A stretch of DNA of 40,517 bases from Chara braunii (GCA_003427395.1 BFEA01000576.1:300483-340999); one strand, 5' to 3'; shown: positions 12,081 to 20,960, counted from the first letter of the stretch. Numbers and translations are program-made. The notes: generated by a model from the letters alone, not told the origin.

Positions 12081-12961
12081 GGGCAAGGCACCTCCAGACC
12101 AGAATCTTAAAGAGGAAAGGTAGTCAAGCAAGCCCCGACAGAAGATGAGGGTCAGCGTAAGAGCGGGAGATTGGAGCTGTACAAGAAGGGGCGAGACAAG
12201 AATGGACTGTATCTACTGGAAAGGGAACCACAAGTCAGGGTTAGAAAGGAGCTCTCAACAGAGGTCCAAAGCGGGTTCATCAATCACCTTTCACAGACAT
12301 TTTAAATATCCATGGAAACTCAAGCCAAACTACAGCAGATATGATTCGACAGAACAATTTTGGACGGGTGCTTCTTCAAGACCAAAACAAGGTGAAAGGG
12401 CGTTCCAAAGGACTGTTGTAACAAGGGGCCACAGGCTGAAGGAGGAGGGTTGAGGGTTTTAGGGATGCCGTACAAGCAATCCTAAACCTTTACAGCTATG
12501 GTTGGAGAACATGGAGAGGGACCAAAAGAACAGAACCAAAGGGATACACCGGCTCGAAGAAAGGAGGGGCTGAAGGTTTAAGGTTCAAGGTTTTAATGAT
12601 GACTTAAACATTAAAGAAAGGGGCTCAGATAGAATGGNACAGGGGACATTACGCCTTACGNGCAGGCCAGAGGAACGGGGTTGAGGCAGGCCAGCAGGGA
12701 TTAAGGGGGAGCTCTTTCTAGGTGGCATAGTACTATTTGGCAGATCCGGCCTCCAGATCTGAGAGGAAAGAGAGGGATATGGCAAGCTGGCAGTCAATCC
12801 TCCACCAAGGTGGAGCAATCAATGTTGTCCAGGGCACCTTCAGCCGAACGGAAGGAAGCGTGCGTGAGTCTCAATGTAATGTGTATTCTGACTTGCCGAT
12901 GGAATAGGAACCGGACTGACGCTCCCCAGAATAGAATGGAGCCAGGACCATAGGCCCTGAT
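12081..12961 (+). other. LINE 3' UTR
   Basis: No long frame is present. The sequence between the ORF2 stop and the A-rich tail is purine-rich. Two single Ns lie at 12638 and 12661. Confidence 0.75.
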
Positions 12962-12994
12962 TAAAAAAAAAAAANNNNNNNNNNNNNNNNNNNN

Positions 12995-13027
<33 letters not shown>

Positions 13028-13060
13028 AAGAAAGAAAGAAAAGAAAAGAAAAGAAAAGAA
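12962..13060 (+). repeat. LINE A-rich tail with a 20-base gap
   Basis: A run of A, then N20 (12975-12994), then more A that grades into (AAAG)n and (AAAAG)n, ending directly at the right target-site duplication. The true length is unknown because of the gap. Confidence 0.9.
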
Positions 13061-13077
13061 AAGAAAATCAGGACTCG
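13061..13077 (+). repeat. Right target-site duplication of the LINE
   Basis: Identical over 17 bases to 2204-2220. Host sequence resumes with TAGCAATGCTATT. Confidence 0.9.
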
Positions 13078-13101
13078 TAGCAATGCTATTTCGAACTCTT
13101 A

Positions 13102-13305
13102 GCGAGAATCAGTGATTCGGAGGAGGTCTGGGAGACTATGGCGGACTGGGACTTTTCCACTGGAGTTGACGAGGACTTATGGCTTACGCCAGATGCTGAA
13201 GGAAAAGCACAAGCGGCAAAGGAAGCGGTATACCATCCTCGTTCCTGCTTTAGACTTGCATGTGGGCTATGCCTGTTTGTATGTGCTCCTGCTGGATGGA
13301 TGTGA
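13102..13305 (+). other. Exon-like open frame, unknown product
   Basis: This frame is open from just after a TAG at 13078-13080 to a TGA at 13303-13305. Its first part reads like normal protein (ISDSEEVWETMADWDFSTGV, then DEDLWLTPDAEGK). The later part is Cys-rich and poor. A TTTTTGCAG that could be a 3' splice site ends at 13322. A split or decayed host exon is possible, but I recognise no family and see no start codon or partner exon. The LINE inserted just upstream, so it could have disrupted a gene. Confidence 0.25.
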
Positions 13306-14086
13306 CTTGTGTGTTTTTGCAGGAACTATTAACCCCTCTGACGAGCCGCATATGTGGCGACGGCGAAAAAGCTTTTAGGGGATGCCACACCCCTCCCGCC
13401 AGTGCAAGTATCTACCTGGAGTCATCGAGTCGCCCTTCGCCATGCTACCTGGTTACCGCCATACCGTACCTTCCTGGTGAATTGTTTTTTGCTTTTTGTT
13501 CGATGGGGATTGGGGAGAGCTTGCTGAGAAGGGAGCTACCGGAGAGAGGAAGAAAGAAGGGGGTATAAGTACCATTCAATGGGAGAGTAATCAGAGGAGC
13601 TGGATGCGGAGGATGTATGACTTATTGCTGAGTTATAGGAATATTAGGGATGCCGAGGGACTAAGGTGGAGCAAGGGATGTAAGTGCTCAGATGAAGGGT
13701 AACAGAGGGATTGGACAGGCATATGCTCTGGGACATTTGAAACTGAGAGAAGAAGGGGTTTGAGATGCGCCTTGGATTACTGTTTTGGTCTGATTCTGGT
13801 TTCTTTCGATTGCTACATTCTTCAAAGGACTTAATTCTTTGTAAATGATCCGCCATCTGGTCCTTGTTTGGCAGAAACGTAGACTTCAAGTGTGTGCTTT
13901 CTGAAAATGGATCCAGGCCACACTCACACTAGGGGGGGGGGGGACTTTTCTAAATGTATCTGACTGCAATTACGGTGAGACCTGAATGAATCTGACTAAA
14001 AGAGTGTCCAAAGTGTAGTACAATAAGTCCTAGTGTGAGAATGCCTGCAGAGATTGCCTCCAATACATGGCAAAAGTAACATTTGC
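13306..14086. other. No gene recognised
   Basis: Only short unconvincing frames are present. The stretch includes a run of 13 G at about 13931-13943. Confidence 0.4.
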
Positions 14087-14180
14087 CTTAGATTATTTTT
14101 AAAAATGATTATGTATATGTAAGTAGTAAGCACTTAGATTATTTTAACAAATGATTATGTATTATGTAAGTAGTAAGCAC
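14087..14180. repeat. Tandem duplication of about 46 bp
   Basis: Two copies of CTTAGATTATTTT...AATGATTATGTAT...TGTAAGTAGTAAGCA lie head to tail with a few differences. Confidence 0.75.
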
Positions 14181-14254
14181 CTACATGCTTTGATTTTCTT
14201 ACTTTGATGCCTCTAGCATGCAAGGGGGTGTGATTTTGTTTTTAGAAACCCCCC

Positions 14255-14712
14255 TCCTAGCCCCCAACAAAAACCCACTCTTCCTCAACATCACACTCAC
14301 TCGGAGTCGTAAAATGATCAGCCAAAAAAGTCAAAGGACTGGTAGTATACGCAAGGATGTCCCCCGCCGCGACTTCGTCTCCCGTCGGCGAAGTTGGTGG
14401 TGCATAGAAGGATAAGTAAGTGTGGAGATGAGCGCATAGTGCCTGTCTCTTATACACATCTAGATGTGTATAAGAGACAGCTTGAAGACGATATGTCGCC
14501 ACTGCCGGACGGAGAAGAAACCGCACACACTTCTTGTCCTTGAGCTTGAGTACCCAGCGTAGGAACGAGCCGGGCAGCATAGTCCTCAAAAGAAAGTAGA
14601 AGAGGAGGACTATCGACTTCCATGTGCGCCTCAGAATGAAGGCCGGTTACTCGCGAAGAAACCGGTTCCGGAGGCGTCGAGAGTGTTGTCGAGTCACTCT
14701 CGGCGGTGCTCA
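14255..14712 (-). pseudogene. Start of Ty3-type Pol (linker before protease), interrupted
   Basis: In the -1 frame relative to Gag, about 79 codons are open from the frameshift site to the adapter at 14480. The peptide is Ser/Pro/Thr-rich, typical of a linker, and contains SFEDYAARLVPTLG. On the far side of the adapter another 60 or so codons are open in the same direction (for example LCAHLHTYLSFYAPP) before a stop near 14254. No protease active site (DSG/DTG) is seen. The call rests on position after Gag. Confidence 0.5.
14443..14480. other. Nextera transposase adapter junction (artefact)
   Basis: CTGTCTCTTATACACATCT (14443-14461) is followed at once by its reverse complement (14462-14480), a perfect 38-bp palindrome. 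This is the 19-bp Tn5 mosaic end used in Nextera libraries, in the arrangement left by mate-pair circularisation. Translated on the minus strand it gives SYTHLDVYKRQ, a familiar contaminant peptide. It is not genomic. The two sides may be adjacent or may have been joined from a distance; both carry retroelement coding sequence in the same orientation. Confidence 0.97.
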
Positions 14713-14719
14713 GTTTCCC
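14643..14719 (-). promoter_or_regulatory. -1 ribosomal frameshift signal between Gag and Pol
   Basis: The heptamer G GGA AAC lies at 14719-14713, in phase with Gag codons GGA AAC, and is followed at once by the Gag TGA (14712-14710). It fits the X XXY YYZ rule for -1 slippage, and the -1 frame is open downstream. Ten bases later comes a perfect 8-bp hairpin (CGAGAGTG/CACTCTCG, 14702-14678, 9-base loop). Next is a 6-bp hairpin (CCGGTT/AACCGG, 14665-14643). Loop 1 contains ACTCG and loop 2 contains CGAGT, so the loops could kiss. Confidence 0.75.
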
Positions 14720-16371
14720 TGTTTGCCCTTGCCTTTCAATGGGCAGACCAGTGTCTGATGAAGATCATTGTTGCACCATAGGCAATAGTAGAATCTCGTG
14801 CGCGCCTTGAATGCTAGCTCGGAGATGTCGTATTGGGTCCATGGGGCTGTTGGAGCTACTGCACCGGGCCCGGGGCTAGATGCGGTGTGTGTCTTCGTCT
14901 TGCTGCGTCCTCGGCCTCTGCCGGGGCGGGCACCTTCCTGGGCGGCTGCAAGTCTGTCTCCTTCACTAGCAGACACAACCTCGCTGGTTTGGTCCAATGG
15001 CGTTGCCGCTGCGACCACGGCCACTCTTGGCCGATGCTGGTCCCTGCTCGGGCCTGCCGCAGACGAACGCAGATTCTTCGCCTCCTTGTTCGTAATGATG
15101 ATCTGCGCGGCCTTGTCAAAAAGTTCCGCCGTTGTCGTCAAGGTGTCCTCAACATGAGTCATGGCATTGCTTAATGTCGGACATGACCTTGAGATAAAGT
15201 AGTGGCGGGTGGCTTTGAAGCCCATCTGGATGTCTGGGACTGACGTCAAGCGTTGGTACTCGGCGATCCAGTCGGTACTCGGCACCGTGCCTTGTTCGAA
15301 GACCATGAGCTTGTCCATAGCTTTGATCTCCGACAGCTCAACCTGGAACCGCTTGTGCCACGCGGCCTTCAGATCATCCCAACTGATCTTGGTGTGCAAG
15401 TCGGCAGCTACCACTCCGTACTTGGATAAGAGGTTGTCCAACCAAGCCTGGCACGCGGCCGCTGAGCGAGAGTACAAGTATGTGTGGTGCTTGTGTTCTT
15501 TGACGTTGTGGAGCTGCAGCGTGAGCTCGAACTTGCGAAACCATGGAATCGGATCTGTCTTGATCGAGTGGCAGAAGATCTCTTGCCCGTCAAACTTTGG
15601 AGTTGTCTCGCGTGGCTCCGGACTCGAGGTATTGGCGGTGGCACAGATCCGCTGCTGCAACTGTTGCGTCGCGGTCTGCTGTAACTGTGCGTCGTCCTGG
15701 AGGGAGCCGACGTGCATCTCCAATGCTTCGAGGCGATCAGAGGTATTGGAAGAGCTTGCATCGGGTGCGGCAACAGGTCGCTGCTCCAGCTGCTGAAGGC
15801 GGCCTTGTACTTTAGCTAGCGAGCCGTCGAGGTTGTGGATATCCTCCTGCTGCGTAATGCATGTAGCCAGGAGGTCTGTGAGATGCGAGAGGAGAGCGAT
15901 CTTGTTTTCGCAATCCTCCAACTTTCCATTCTCAGCCTTGGTCCGCCATTTCGCTGCCATTGTGAACAAGGTCTGCTCTCCGCTAAATATTTTCTCACGA
16001 CGTTGGTTCCTTTCTTCATCAGCAGCCCTTGCTGCTGCCTCGTCATGCTGGCGCTGTTGTTCAAGTGTCAGCAGACGTGCCTGCTCGACATCCTCTGCCT
16101 TCTTCTTCGCTGCTGCAGCTACGTCATCTGCCCGTTTCTTTGTCTCGGTATTCCAAGCCAGCATCCGGGCCTGATAGGCCTCGTCTGCTTCACCGGGCCT
16201 CTGGTCCATGACGGCTGTCTGTGACCGCAACAGCATGTACCAGGCCGGGGGCCTGCTGACGTGGTATTCCTGCTCTGTCCGCTGATGTGGCCTGCTGACG
16301 TGGCCTGCTGACGTGGCCTGCTGACGTGGTCTGCTGGCGTGTCCTGCTGACATAATCTGCTGACGTGGCAA
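14710..16371 (-). CDS. Ty3-type Gag polyprotein with CCHC zinc knuckle
   Basis: Gag packages the element RNA. The frame is 553 codons and uninterrupted. The first Met is at 16371, but the N-terminal 45 or so residues are encoded by a 13-bp minisatellite, so the true start may be Met55 (16209). A long Lys/Ala/Glu/Gln-rich segment (residues about 65-135) looks coiled coil. The central part (about 250-430) has the retrotransposon Gag pattern, with PWFRKFELTLQLHN, WHKRFQVELSEI and WIAEYQRL. A CX2CX4HX4C knuckle has Cys530, Cys533, His538 and Cys543. The protein ends ten residues later at the frameshift site. It is intact, unlike the rest of the element. Confidence 0.85.
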   Translation of the reverse strand: MPRQQIMSAGHASRPRQQATSAGHVSRPHQRTEQEYHVSRPPAWYMLLRSQTAVMDQRPGEADEAYQARMLAWNTETKKRADDVAAAAKKKAEDVEQARLLTLEQQRQHDEAAARAADEERNQRREKIFSGEQTLFTMAAKWRTKAENGKLEDCENKIALLSHLTDLLATCITQQEDIHNLDGSLAKVQGRLQQLEQRPVAAPDASSSNTSDRLEALEMHVGSLQDDAQLQQTATQQLQQRICATANTSSPEPRETTPKFDGQEIFCHSIKTDPIPWFRKFELTLQLHNVKEHKHHTYLYSRSAAACQAWLDNLLSKYGVVAADLHTKISWDDLKAAWHKRFQVELSEIKAMDKLMVFEQGTVPSTDWIAEYQRLTSVPDIQMGFKATRHYFISRSCPTLSNAMTHVEDTLTTTAELFDKAAQIIITNKEAKNLRSSAAGPSRDQHRPRVAVVAAATPLDQTSEVVSASEGDRLAAAQEGARPGRGRGRSKTKTHTASSPGPGAVAPTAPWTQYDISELAFKARTRFYYCLWCNNDLHQTLVCPLKGKGKQGN

Positions 16372-16373
16372 CT
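16283..16373 (-). repeat. 13-bp minisatellite, seven units, each near TGACGTGG
   Basis: Plus-strand units of TGACGTGGCCTGC repeat seven times in register (starts at 16283, 16296, 16309, 16322, 16335, 16348 and 16361), with substitutions in some copies. TGACGTGG is a recognised plant bZIP binding core. The array lies at the 5' end of the Gag frame, where it could be leader or promoter. Three units equal 39 bases, so in frame it encodes a 13-residue repeat. Confidence 0.8.
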
Positions 16374-18151
16374 TACCAATGTCGTCGCAAGGGGTACCCG
16401 GAGATAGGTAGAGAAGGTAAGGCTAGAGGGGGCAACAACATTGATGGGGAGGGTGGGTGGGAAGAATCGCCCAGATAAGGAGCCACTAATCAAAAAAGAA
16501 AAGTTTGAACTTGCAAAAATAAAATTCAAAAAATAAAAAAAATCCCGACTTTTGCAAGTTCAGTAGGTCTCCTGGCCTCCTTTGAAGTTCGAAATGATCA
16601 ATGAGAGGAAAAAAAATTCGGCTTCAGACTGCAAATGATTATAAAACTGACTAACAGAATCCTAGAACTGCGAAAAAAAAAATCCGAAAAGAAATGAGAA
16701 GTATTTGGATTTTCCCAGATGAGAATATTCGCAGTTTGGAAAATAATACCTGCAGGAGGGATTTCCCGTACCGTTTTCAGAAAAACGAATTTCGGAAAAG
16801 AAGATATTCTGAATTTCTAAGTACGGGAAATGCAACAGGAAATCGAAATTTTTGAAAAGAAGGATATTCCGGATTTTCAACAACGAAATTTTGAATTTTC
16901 AGAAGAAAAACGAAAATGGAAACTTCAGATGTTGCACTAATGCGATTTTCCACAACAGAATAGCGAGAAAACAAAATCCAAGAAAAGAAAAAAAAATCCA
17001 TTTTCGGTAGTAAGGTCAAAATCGTGACTTTGGGATAATGTGCTCTAATCAATCAGTAAAGACTAGTCAGCTATTTAGTCCCCGCACACGTGTCAGATCA
17101 GGTTGTCCTGATTCACGTGCGGTGCACCGATACCAACTGTTACATGCCCAGATGAGCGATGTACATCATAACCGAGGATCCGCAGTGTGATAAAAAGGAC
17201 TGAATGGACAATGCAGTGCAAGTAGAATCTCAATGAGCATTGTGCATTCTCATACATACAAAATGGTGCTGAATAGCACAGTGGAAGATTTAGATACAAG
17301 TCCTGACCTGACCGGGACTGACCTCATTCACGTAGCAAAAGATAGCGAAGCAGAATGCTAGAATGCTAATGACTAGCCCAATCAATGTTTGAATGCAGAC
17401 CAAACATACATCGTATCCATCACCAAGTGTGAAGGAGCCTGGCGCTGTACACAGGAAGAAAGCGCCAGGTCCAGACATACACAGATGAAGAGGAGGGAAT
17501 CAGACGAAAGGAGGGAGAGAGATGGGAATGTCGTCAACACCAAGTCTTTGTCACAAGTCCCAAATAATCCCTCGTTGTAATGTCTAAAGTCCAAAAGTCG
17601 AGTCTGGGTCCGATGTCACCAAGCTTTGTCTCTCTTCTCTCGTAGTCTGCAGATGCAGTGAAGTCAGATGATGAGAGGGGGAGAAGGAGATGGTGGACTG
17701 AGAAGAGGAAGAAGAAGAACTCTCTCTCTCTGTTACGAGCCAGATACTAACCTGTGATGTTGGCGCTGTGCTGCAGGTACCTCGAAGACGAAGCTGGGGC
17801 AACGGCGCTGCAGGTAAGTACCTCTGGCCTCCGCCCAATCTCTCCCTCTCTCTAGTGCTATCCTAGCTATGGTGCCCAGCGCTGGAGACTACAGCTACCT
17901 ACTGCGCCCAGCGCTGAAGACTAAAGGCTAACGCTACTACTACTCCCTGCAGCGCTCCCTCCAGAGTGCTGCTCCCGAATCCTGAAGACTACAACTTCCT
18001 CCTGCCCTTGTGAAGTGCATGGGAAGTCCCTATGTACTTCCTCGACCTGCCTCCTGACTGCCTGAAGGGCGAGCCCGGTCGAGGAGGCTGCTCTTGCCAA
18101 TGCCGAAGTGTGCCAAGGGCTGGCGCTGCAGCAGCTGCTGAGGCTGGCGTG
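16374..18151. other. No gene; leader and A-rich non-coding sequence
   Basis: 16500-17040 is A-rich with many GAAAA/TTTTC words. 17290-17480 has a short hydrophobic minus-strand frame that I do not recognise. 17438-17469 contains a perfect 9-bp hairpin (CCTGGCGCT/AGCGCCAGG). 17808-17820 contains CAGGTAAGTACC, as in the duplicated repeat at 559-1520. Nothing here supports a gene. Confidence 0.45.
17084..17125. promoter_or_regulatory. Hairpin with two ACGTG (G-box) cores
   Basis: ACACGTGT (17086-17093) and CACGTG (17114-17119) flank a small hairpin ATCAGG/CCTGAT (17097-17102 and 17107-17112). Both are palindromic bHLH/bZIP-type sites. A regulatory role is only inferred from motif identity. Confidence 0.35.
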
Positions 18152-18422
18152 GGGAACAGGCTAAGAATAGCCTGTTCCCGAAACCCTGGTTCGGTGCCTG
18201 AGTTTCAGGGCCCGTCGTTCTGATGAACGACCGAAAATGGCCCTTCGTTTCAGGCTAAAAAGGCTGTTGCCATTTTTAGTCTGAAACGACACAGGGACTG
18301 TAGGCCCCTGTTTTCAGGCTTTCGGGCTGAACAGTCACGGGGCCTGTAGGCCCTGATTTTCAGGCTTTAAGCCTGAATTTCAGGCTTTTAGCCTGAGGGA
18401 CGCAGGGCCTGGAAAATGGCCC
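18152..18422. other. Array of eight consecutive stem-loops
   Basis: In order: GGGAACAGGCTA/TAGCCTGTTCCC with an AGAA loop (18152-18179); GGGCC/GGCCC enclosing GTCGTT/AACGAC (18208-18243); CGTTTCAGGCTAAAAA/TTTTTAGTCTGAAACG, 16 bp with one G-T pair (18246-18288); ACAGGG/CCCTGT (18291-18311); TTCAG/CTGAA (18313-18331); GGGCCT/AGGCCC (18340-18353); TTCAGGCTT/AAGCCTGAA (18359-18377); TCAGGCT/AGCCTGA (18380-18396). A further GGGCC/GGCCC pair closes at 18422. The words CAGGCT and GGGCC recur throughout. Function unknown. Confidence 0.85.
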
Positions 18423-18532
18423 TCGTGTGCAGGCGCAGCATGTAACACAGCGCCTGTTTTTTCTTCTACTCGCACTTGCTATATTCCTGAACTGTCTACT
18501 GAGACTTGATCGCACTGCCTATTGGGAGTCTT

Positions 18533-18606
18533 GGAGACTATATCTGCAAACTGTATATTGAGACTATATCTGCGAACTGTATATGGAGACTATATCTGCG
18601 AACTGG
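18533..18606 (+). repeat. Three 26-bp tandem units
   Basis: GGAGACTATATCTGC followed by AAACTGTATATT-like sequence repeats three times, ending directly where the Pol fragment begins. Confidence 0.8.
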
Positions 18607-19190
18607 ATCGGCCGTTTGACTTCGGAGAGGAGGCGCGGGAATCATTTTTGGCTCTCAAAGCCGCACTATTGTCTGCAGAGGTCTTGCGGATATACGACCC
18701 GCTTTTGCCTACGCGCGTCACCACGGATGCGTCAGGCTATGGCATTGGTGCAGTCCTCGAGCAACATGATGGTGTGGACTGGCACCCGGTCGAGTATTTC
18801 AGCAAGAAAGTGCCCGTCGTGCATTCCATTGACGATGCACGCAAGAAGGAGCTCCTCGCCTTCGTCCACGCGCTCAAGCGGTGGCTGCACTTCCTCCTTG
18901 GTCGAAGCCAATTTTGATGGGTAACGGACAACAATCCGTTGGTCTTTTACAAGACCCAAGACACCGTCAACAGCACCATCGCTTGATGGATGGGTTTCAT
19001 CGACCAGTTCGGCTTCTTTCCCGATCACATTCCCGGGAAGTCGAACCGTTTTGCGGATGCTCTTTCACGGCGTCCGGATCATTGTACCGCAGTCTACTCA
19101 ACCTTCGAGATCGACAATGACCTGCGGAACAGCTTCATCCGCGGATACCAAGCCGACCCCAAGTTTCGCGACAAGTACGCAAATTGCTCC
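18607..19190 (+). pseudogene. Ty3-type Pol fragment (RNase H), decayed
   Basis: The peptide begins FDFGEEARESFLALKAAL, the usual lead-in to Ty3-type RNase H. It contains the catalytic TDAS motif (Asp codon 18726-18728) with GYGIGAVLEQ after it. It continues through EYFSKKV and KKELLAFVHALKRW to HIPGKSNRFADALSRRPD. Two in-frame TGA codons lie at 18915-18917 and 18984-18986. No integrase follows; homology fades near 19190. The fragment is on the opposite strand to the Gag at 14710, so it belongs to another copy or to a rearranged one. Confidence 0.85.
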
Positions 19191-19467
19191 TCTCCTAATC
19201 CGGCGCCTTCTCTTGGAGATAAGGAGGAGGAGATTGTTGGGCAAAGAAGAAGAGCCTTGTCATTGTCTTTGCTGGTGTACAATGTACATCTTCTTCTTCT
19301 TCTTCTTCTTCTAATCCTCTCTCTCTCCTCTCAAGTTCATTCATTTCTTTCTGCAATTGGATGGCATTGTACTTTCCGGTGGATATGTATCTCAAAATTG
19401 GCCAGGGTCATAACATCTGTCTCTTTCTGCCCATCTTTCTGCCTGCTTGTCTCTCCCTGTGCGTCTG

Positions 19468-19552
<85 letters not shown>

Positions 19553-20329
19553 CTTGCTCTTTCTGTATGTGCATATAAACATGTTCTCCCTCTTCTCCTG
19601 TTGGGCCTGCTACACAATCCTCGCTGTGAATCACGGTTGTCGGGCTCAGACATGTTTGTCTGAGTCTGTCTGTCTGTCATACAGGACAGAGCACTGTGTG
19701 ATGGAGCTCGAACTTCATAGAGCATAGGTCGCAGGTCTCAGAGCAGCTGCTGCAGAATCTGCTATTGGGCTCACTATTCTTATCGTTACTTTTCAGATCC
19801 GTGGCACTATTGAAATCCACCCAAATCAAAGCAAGTGGCCCATGTCCACTTAAGGAAAGGCGCCTAAAACAGAGCTGTCATGGATTAGAACATAAAAAAA
19901 ATAAAAAAGAAGGTCGAACACCTTTTGGAGTGTTGTAGGCCATTGGTCCTGATGGCCACCTTAGAGACCGATATCAAAAAGAAAAACAGCCTTGCCGTTT
20001 GCTGGAACAACTACACACTCTACAGATTGTAAACTATCATTGAGGCTCGAGCATTGCAGAATACACCATGAGGGCAAAAAAAAAAAAAAAAAAAAAGCCA
20101 TGAGAGAGTAGAGTGCCTATAAACCACCAGTCCATCCAAAGGCAAATTGACGAACCAAAAAATGCATTTCGCCGAGCCTAAGGTGACCGGTACCGGCCGT
20201 GGGAAAAATCAACACGGTACCAGTACCGGGCCACTGTATTATTGACAAGTCTGGGCCCCTCCCACAGACATTTAGGGGTCCGAAGTTACTGTCCATCAGT
20301 TGCTCTACCGTCCCTTTAGCGGTCGAAAC
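19191..20329. other. Non-coding, with (TTC)n and (TC)n repeats
   Basis: (TTC)n lies near 19287-19312 and (TC)n at 19469-19549. Ser/Leu- or Arg/Glu-rich frames across these are artefacts of the repeats. The remainder shows no recognisable gene. Confidence 0.6.
20076..20096 (+). repeat. Poly(A) run, 21 bases
   Basis: It could be the tail of a short retroposon on the plus strand. CCATGAG occurs on both sides of it, but no full target-site duplication is clear. Confidence 0.45.
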
Positions 20330-20362
20330 GGCCCAGGGGAGGCCCAGGGGAGGCCCAGGGGA
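20330..20362 (+). repeat. Three perfect 11-bp units
   Basis: GGCCCAGGGGA is repeated three times head to tail. Confidence 0.9.
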
Positions 20363-20671
20363 GGTCCTCGTATATGAAAACGGATGAACGGCAACGTTGG
20401 ATGGAATGGTGGTTTAGACTGTTATGCACAACAACGGGTTGTAGGGCCGTGCTCCACTACTCACCACATGCACAAAAGACAAAAAAATACGGTGGTGAAT
20501 CTTCCCATGTTCTAGCGGAAGATTCATTCCCATTTTGCACATTCGGTGAGTAGCAGAGCGAGGCCAATAGAGTGCTTGACAGCGTGTCACCCATGGTAAA
20601 GGGACTGCAGAGATTTGCAGTGAGTGGCAGAAAGGATTGGTTCATGGCCGATTGTTGCATTCACATATGGA

Positions 20672-20801
20672 TTTGTGGACCAGGAGAGAACCACCCCCTG
20701 TCCACAGAGCCAGTCAGGGCCAAGAAATCAAGGAGATTTGTGGGCCAGGAGAGAACCACCCCCAGTCCACAGAGCCAGTCAGGACCAAGACATCAAGGCG
20801 A
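20672..20801 (+). repeat. Tandem duplication of a 65-bp unit
   Basis: Both copies run from TTTGTGGRCCAGGAGAGAA through TCCACAGAGCCAGTCAGG to ATCAAGG, with few differences. Confidence 0.85.
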
Positions 20802-20960
20802 TGCAGGTCCTGGATGCAAAAACAATGCTGGGTAACCGCCACTCCACATAATTCAACACCGCCGAAGCCACTACACATCACCAGCGAAAATGCTGAATGG
20901 CCCCATGGAACTGTCCAGCATGGATTGCCCATGATGCGATGCCATCTGACATCGATGTGT

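Larger units (their letters stand above)
2221..13060 (+). mobile_element. L1-type LINE retrotransposon, full length but decayed
   Basis: The element runs from a GC-rich 5' end at 2221 to an A-rich tail ending at 13060 and is flanked by a 17-bp target-site duplication. In order it has two 88-bp GC-rich units, a C-rich repetitive leader, ORF1 with a CCHC knuckle, ORF2 with APE-type endonuclease, reverse transcriptase and a C-terminal Cys/His motif, a 3' UTR of about 880 bp, and a poly(A)/(AAAG)n tail. At 10.8 kb it is larger than usual for L1 (6-8 kb), because the leader is 2.5 kb and ORF1 is about 920 codons. Frameshifts, in-frame stops and a changed endonuclease residue show that this copy is dead. 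It contains a 20-base gap in the tail and 18 single-base Ns. Confidence 0.92.
14218..16373 (-). mobile_element. Ty3-type LTR retrotransposon fragment (Gag and start of Pol)
   Basis: The minus strand carries a Gag protein with a CCHC knuckle, a -1 frameshift signal, the first part of Pol in the shifted frame and, beyond an adapter artefact, a further open stretch in the same orientation that stops near 14254. No LTR, integrase or reverse transcriptase is visible on this strand here, so the copy is truncated or misassembled. Confidence 0.75.

Noticed and set aside
14257-14589. Minus-strand frame reading through the adapter
   Set aside because: Contains the adapter-derived peptide SYTHLDVYKRQ; chimeric, not a real protein.
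18214-18236. CTGATGA followed by CGAAA, like a hammerhead core
   Set aside because: Only six bases separate the two boxes, too short for stem II, and CTGATG is simply the loop of the GTCGTT/AACGAC hairpin.
19337-19725. Ser/Leu-rich and Arg/Glu-rich frames
   Set aside because: Translation of (TC)n/(GA)n; repeat artefact.
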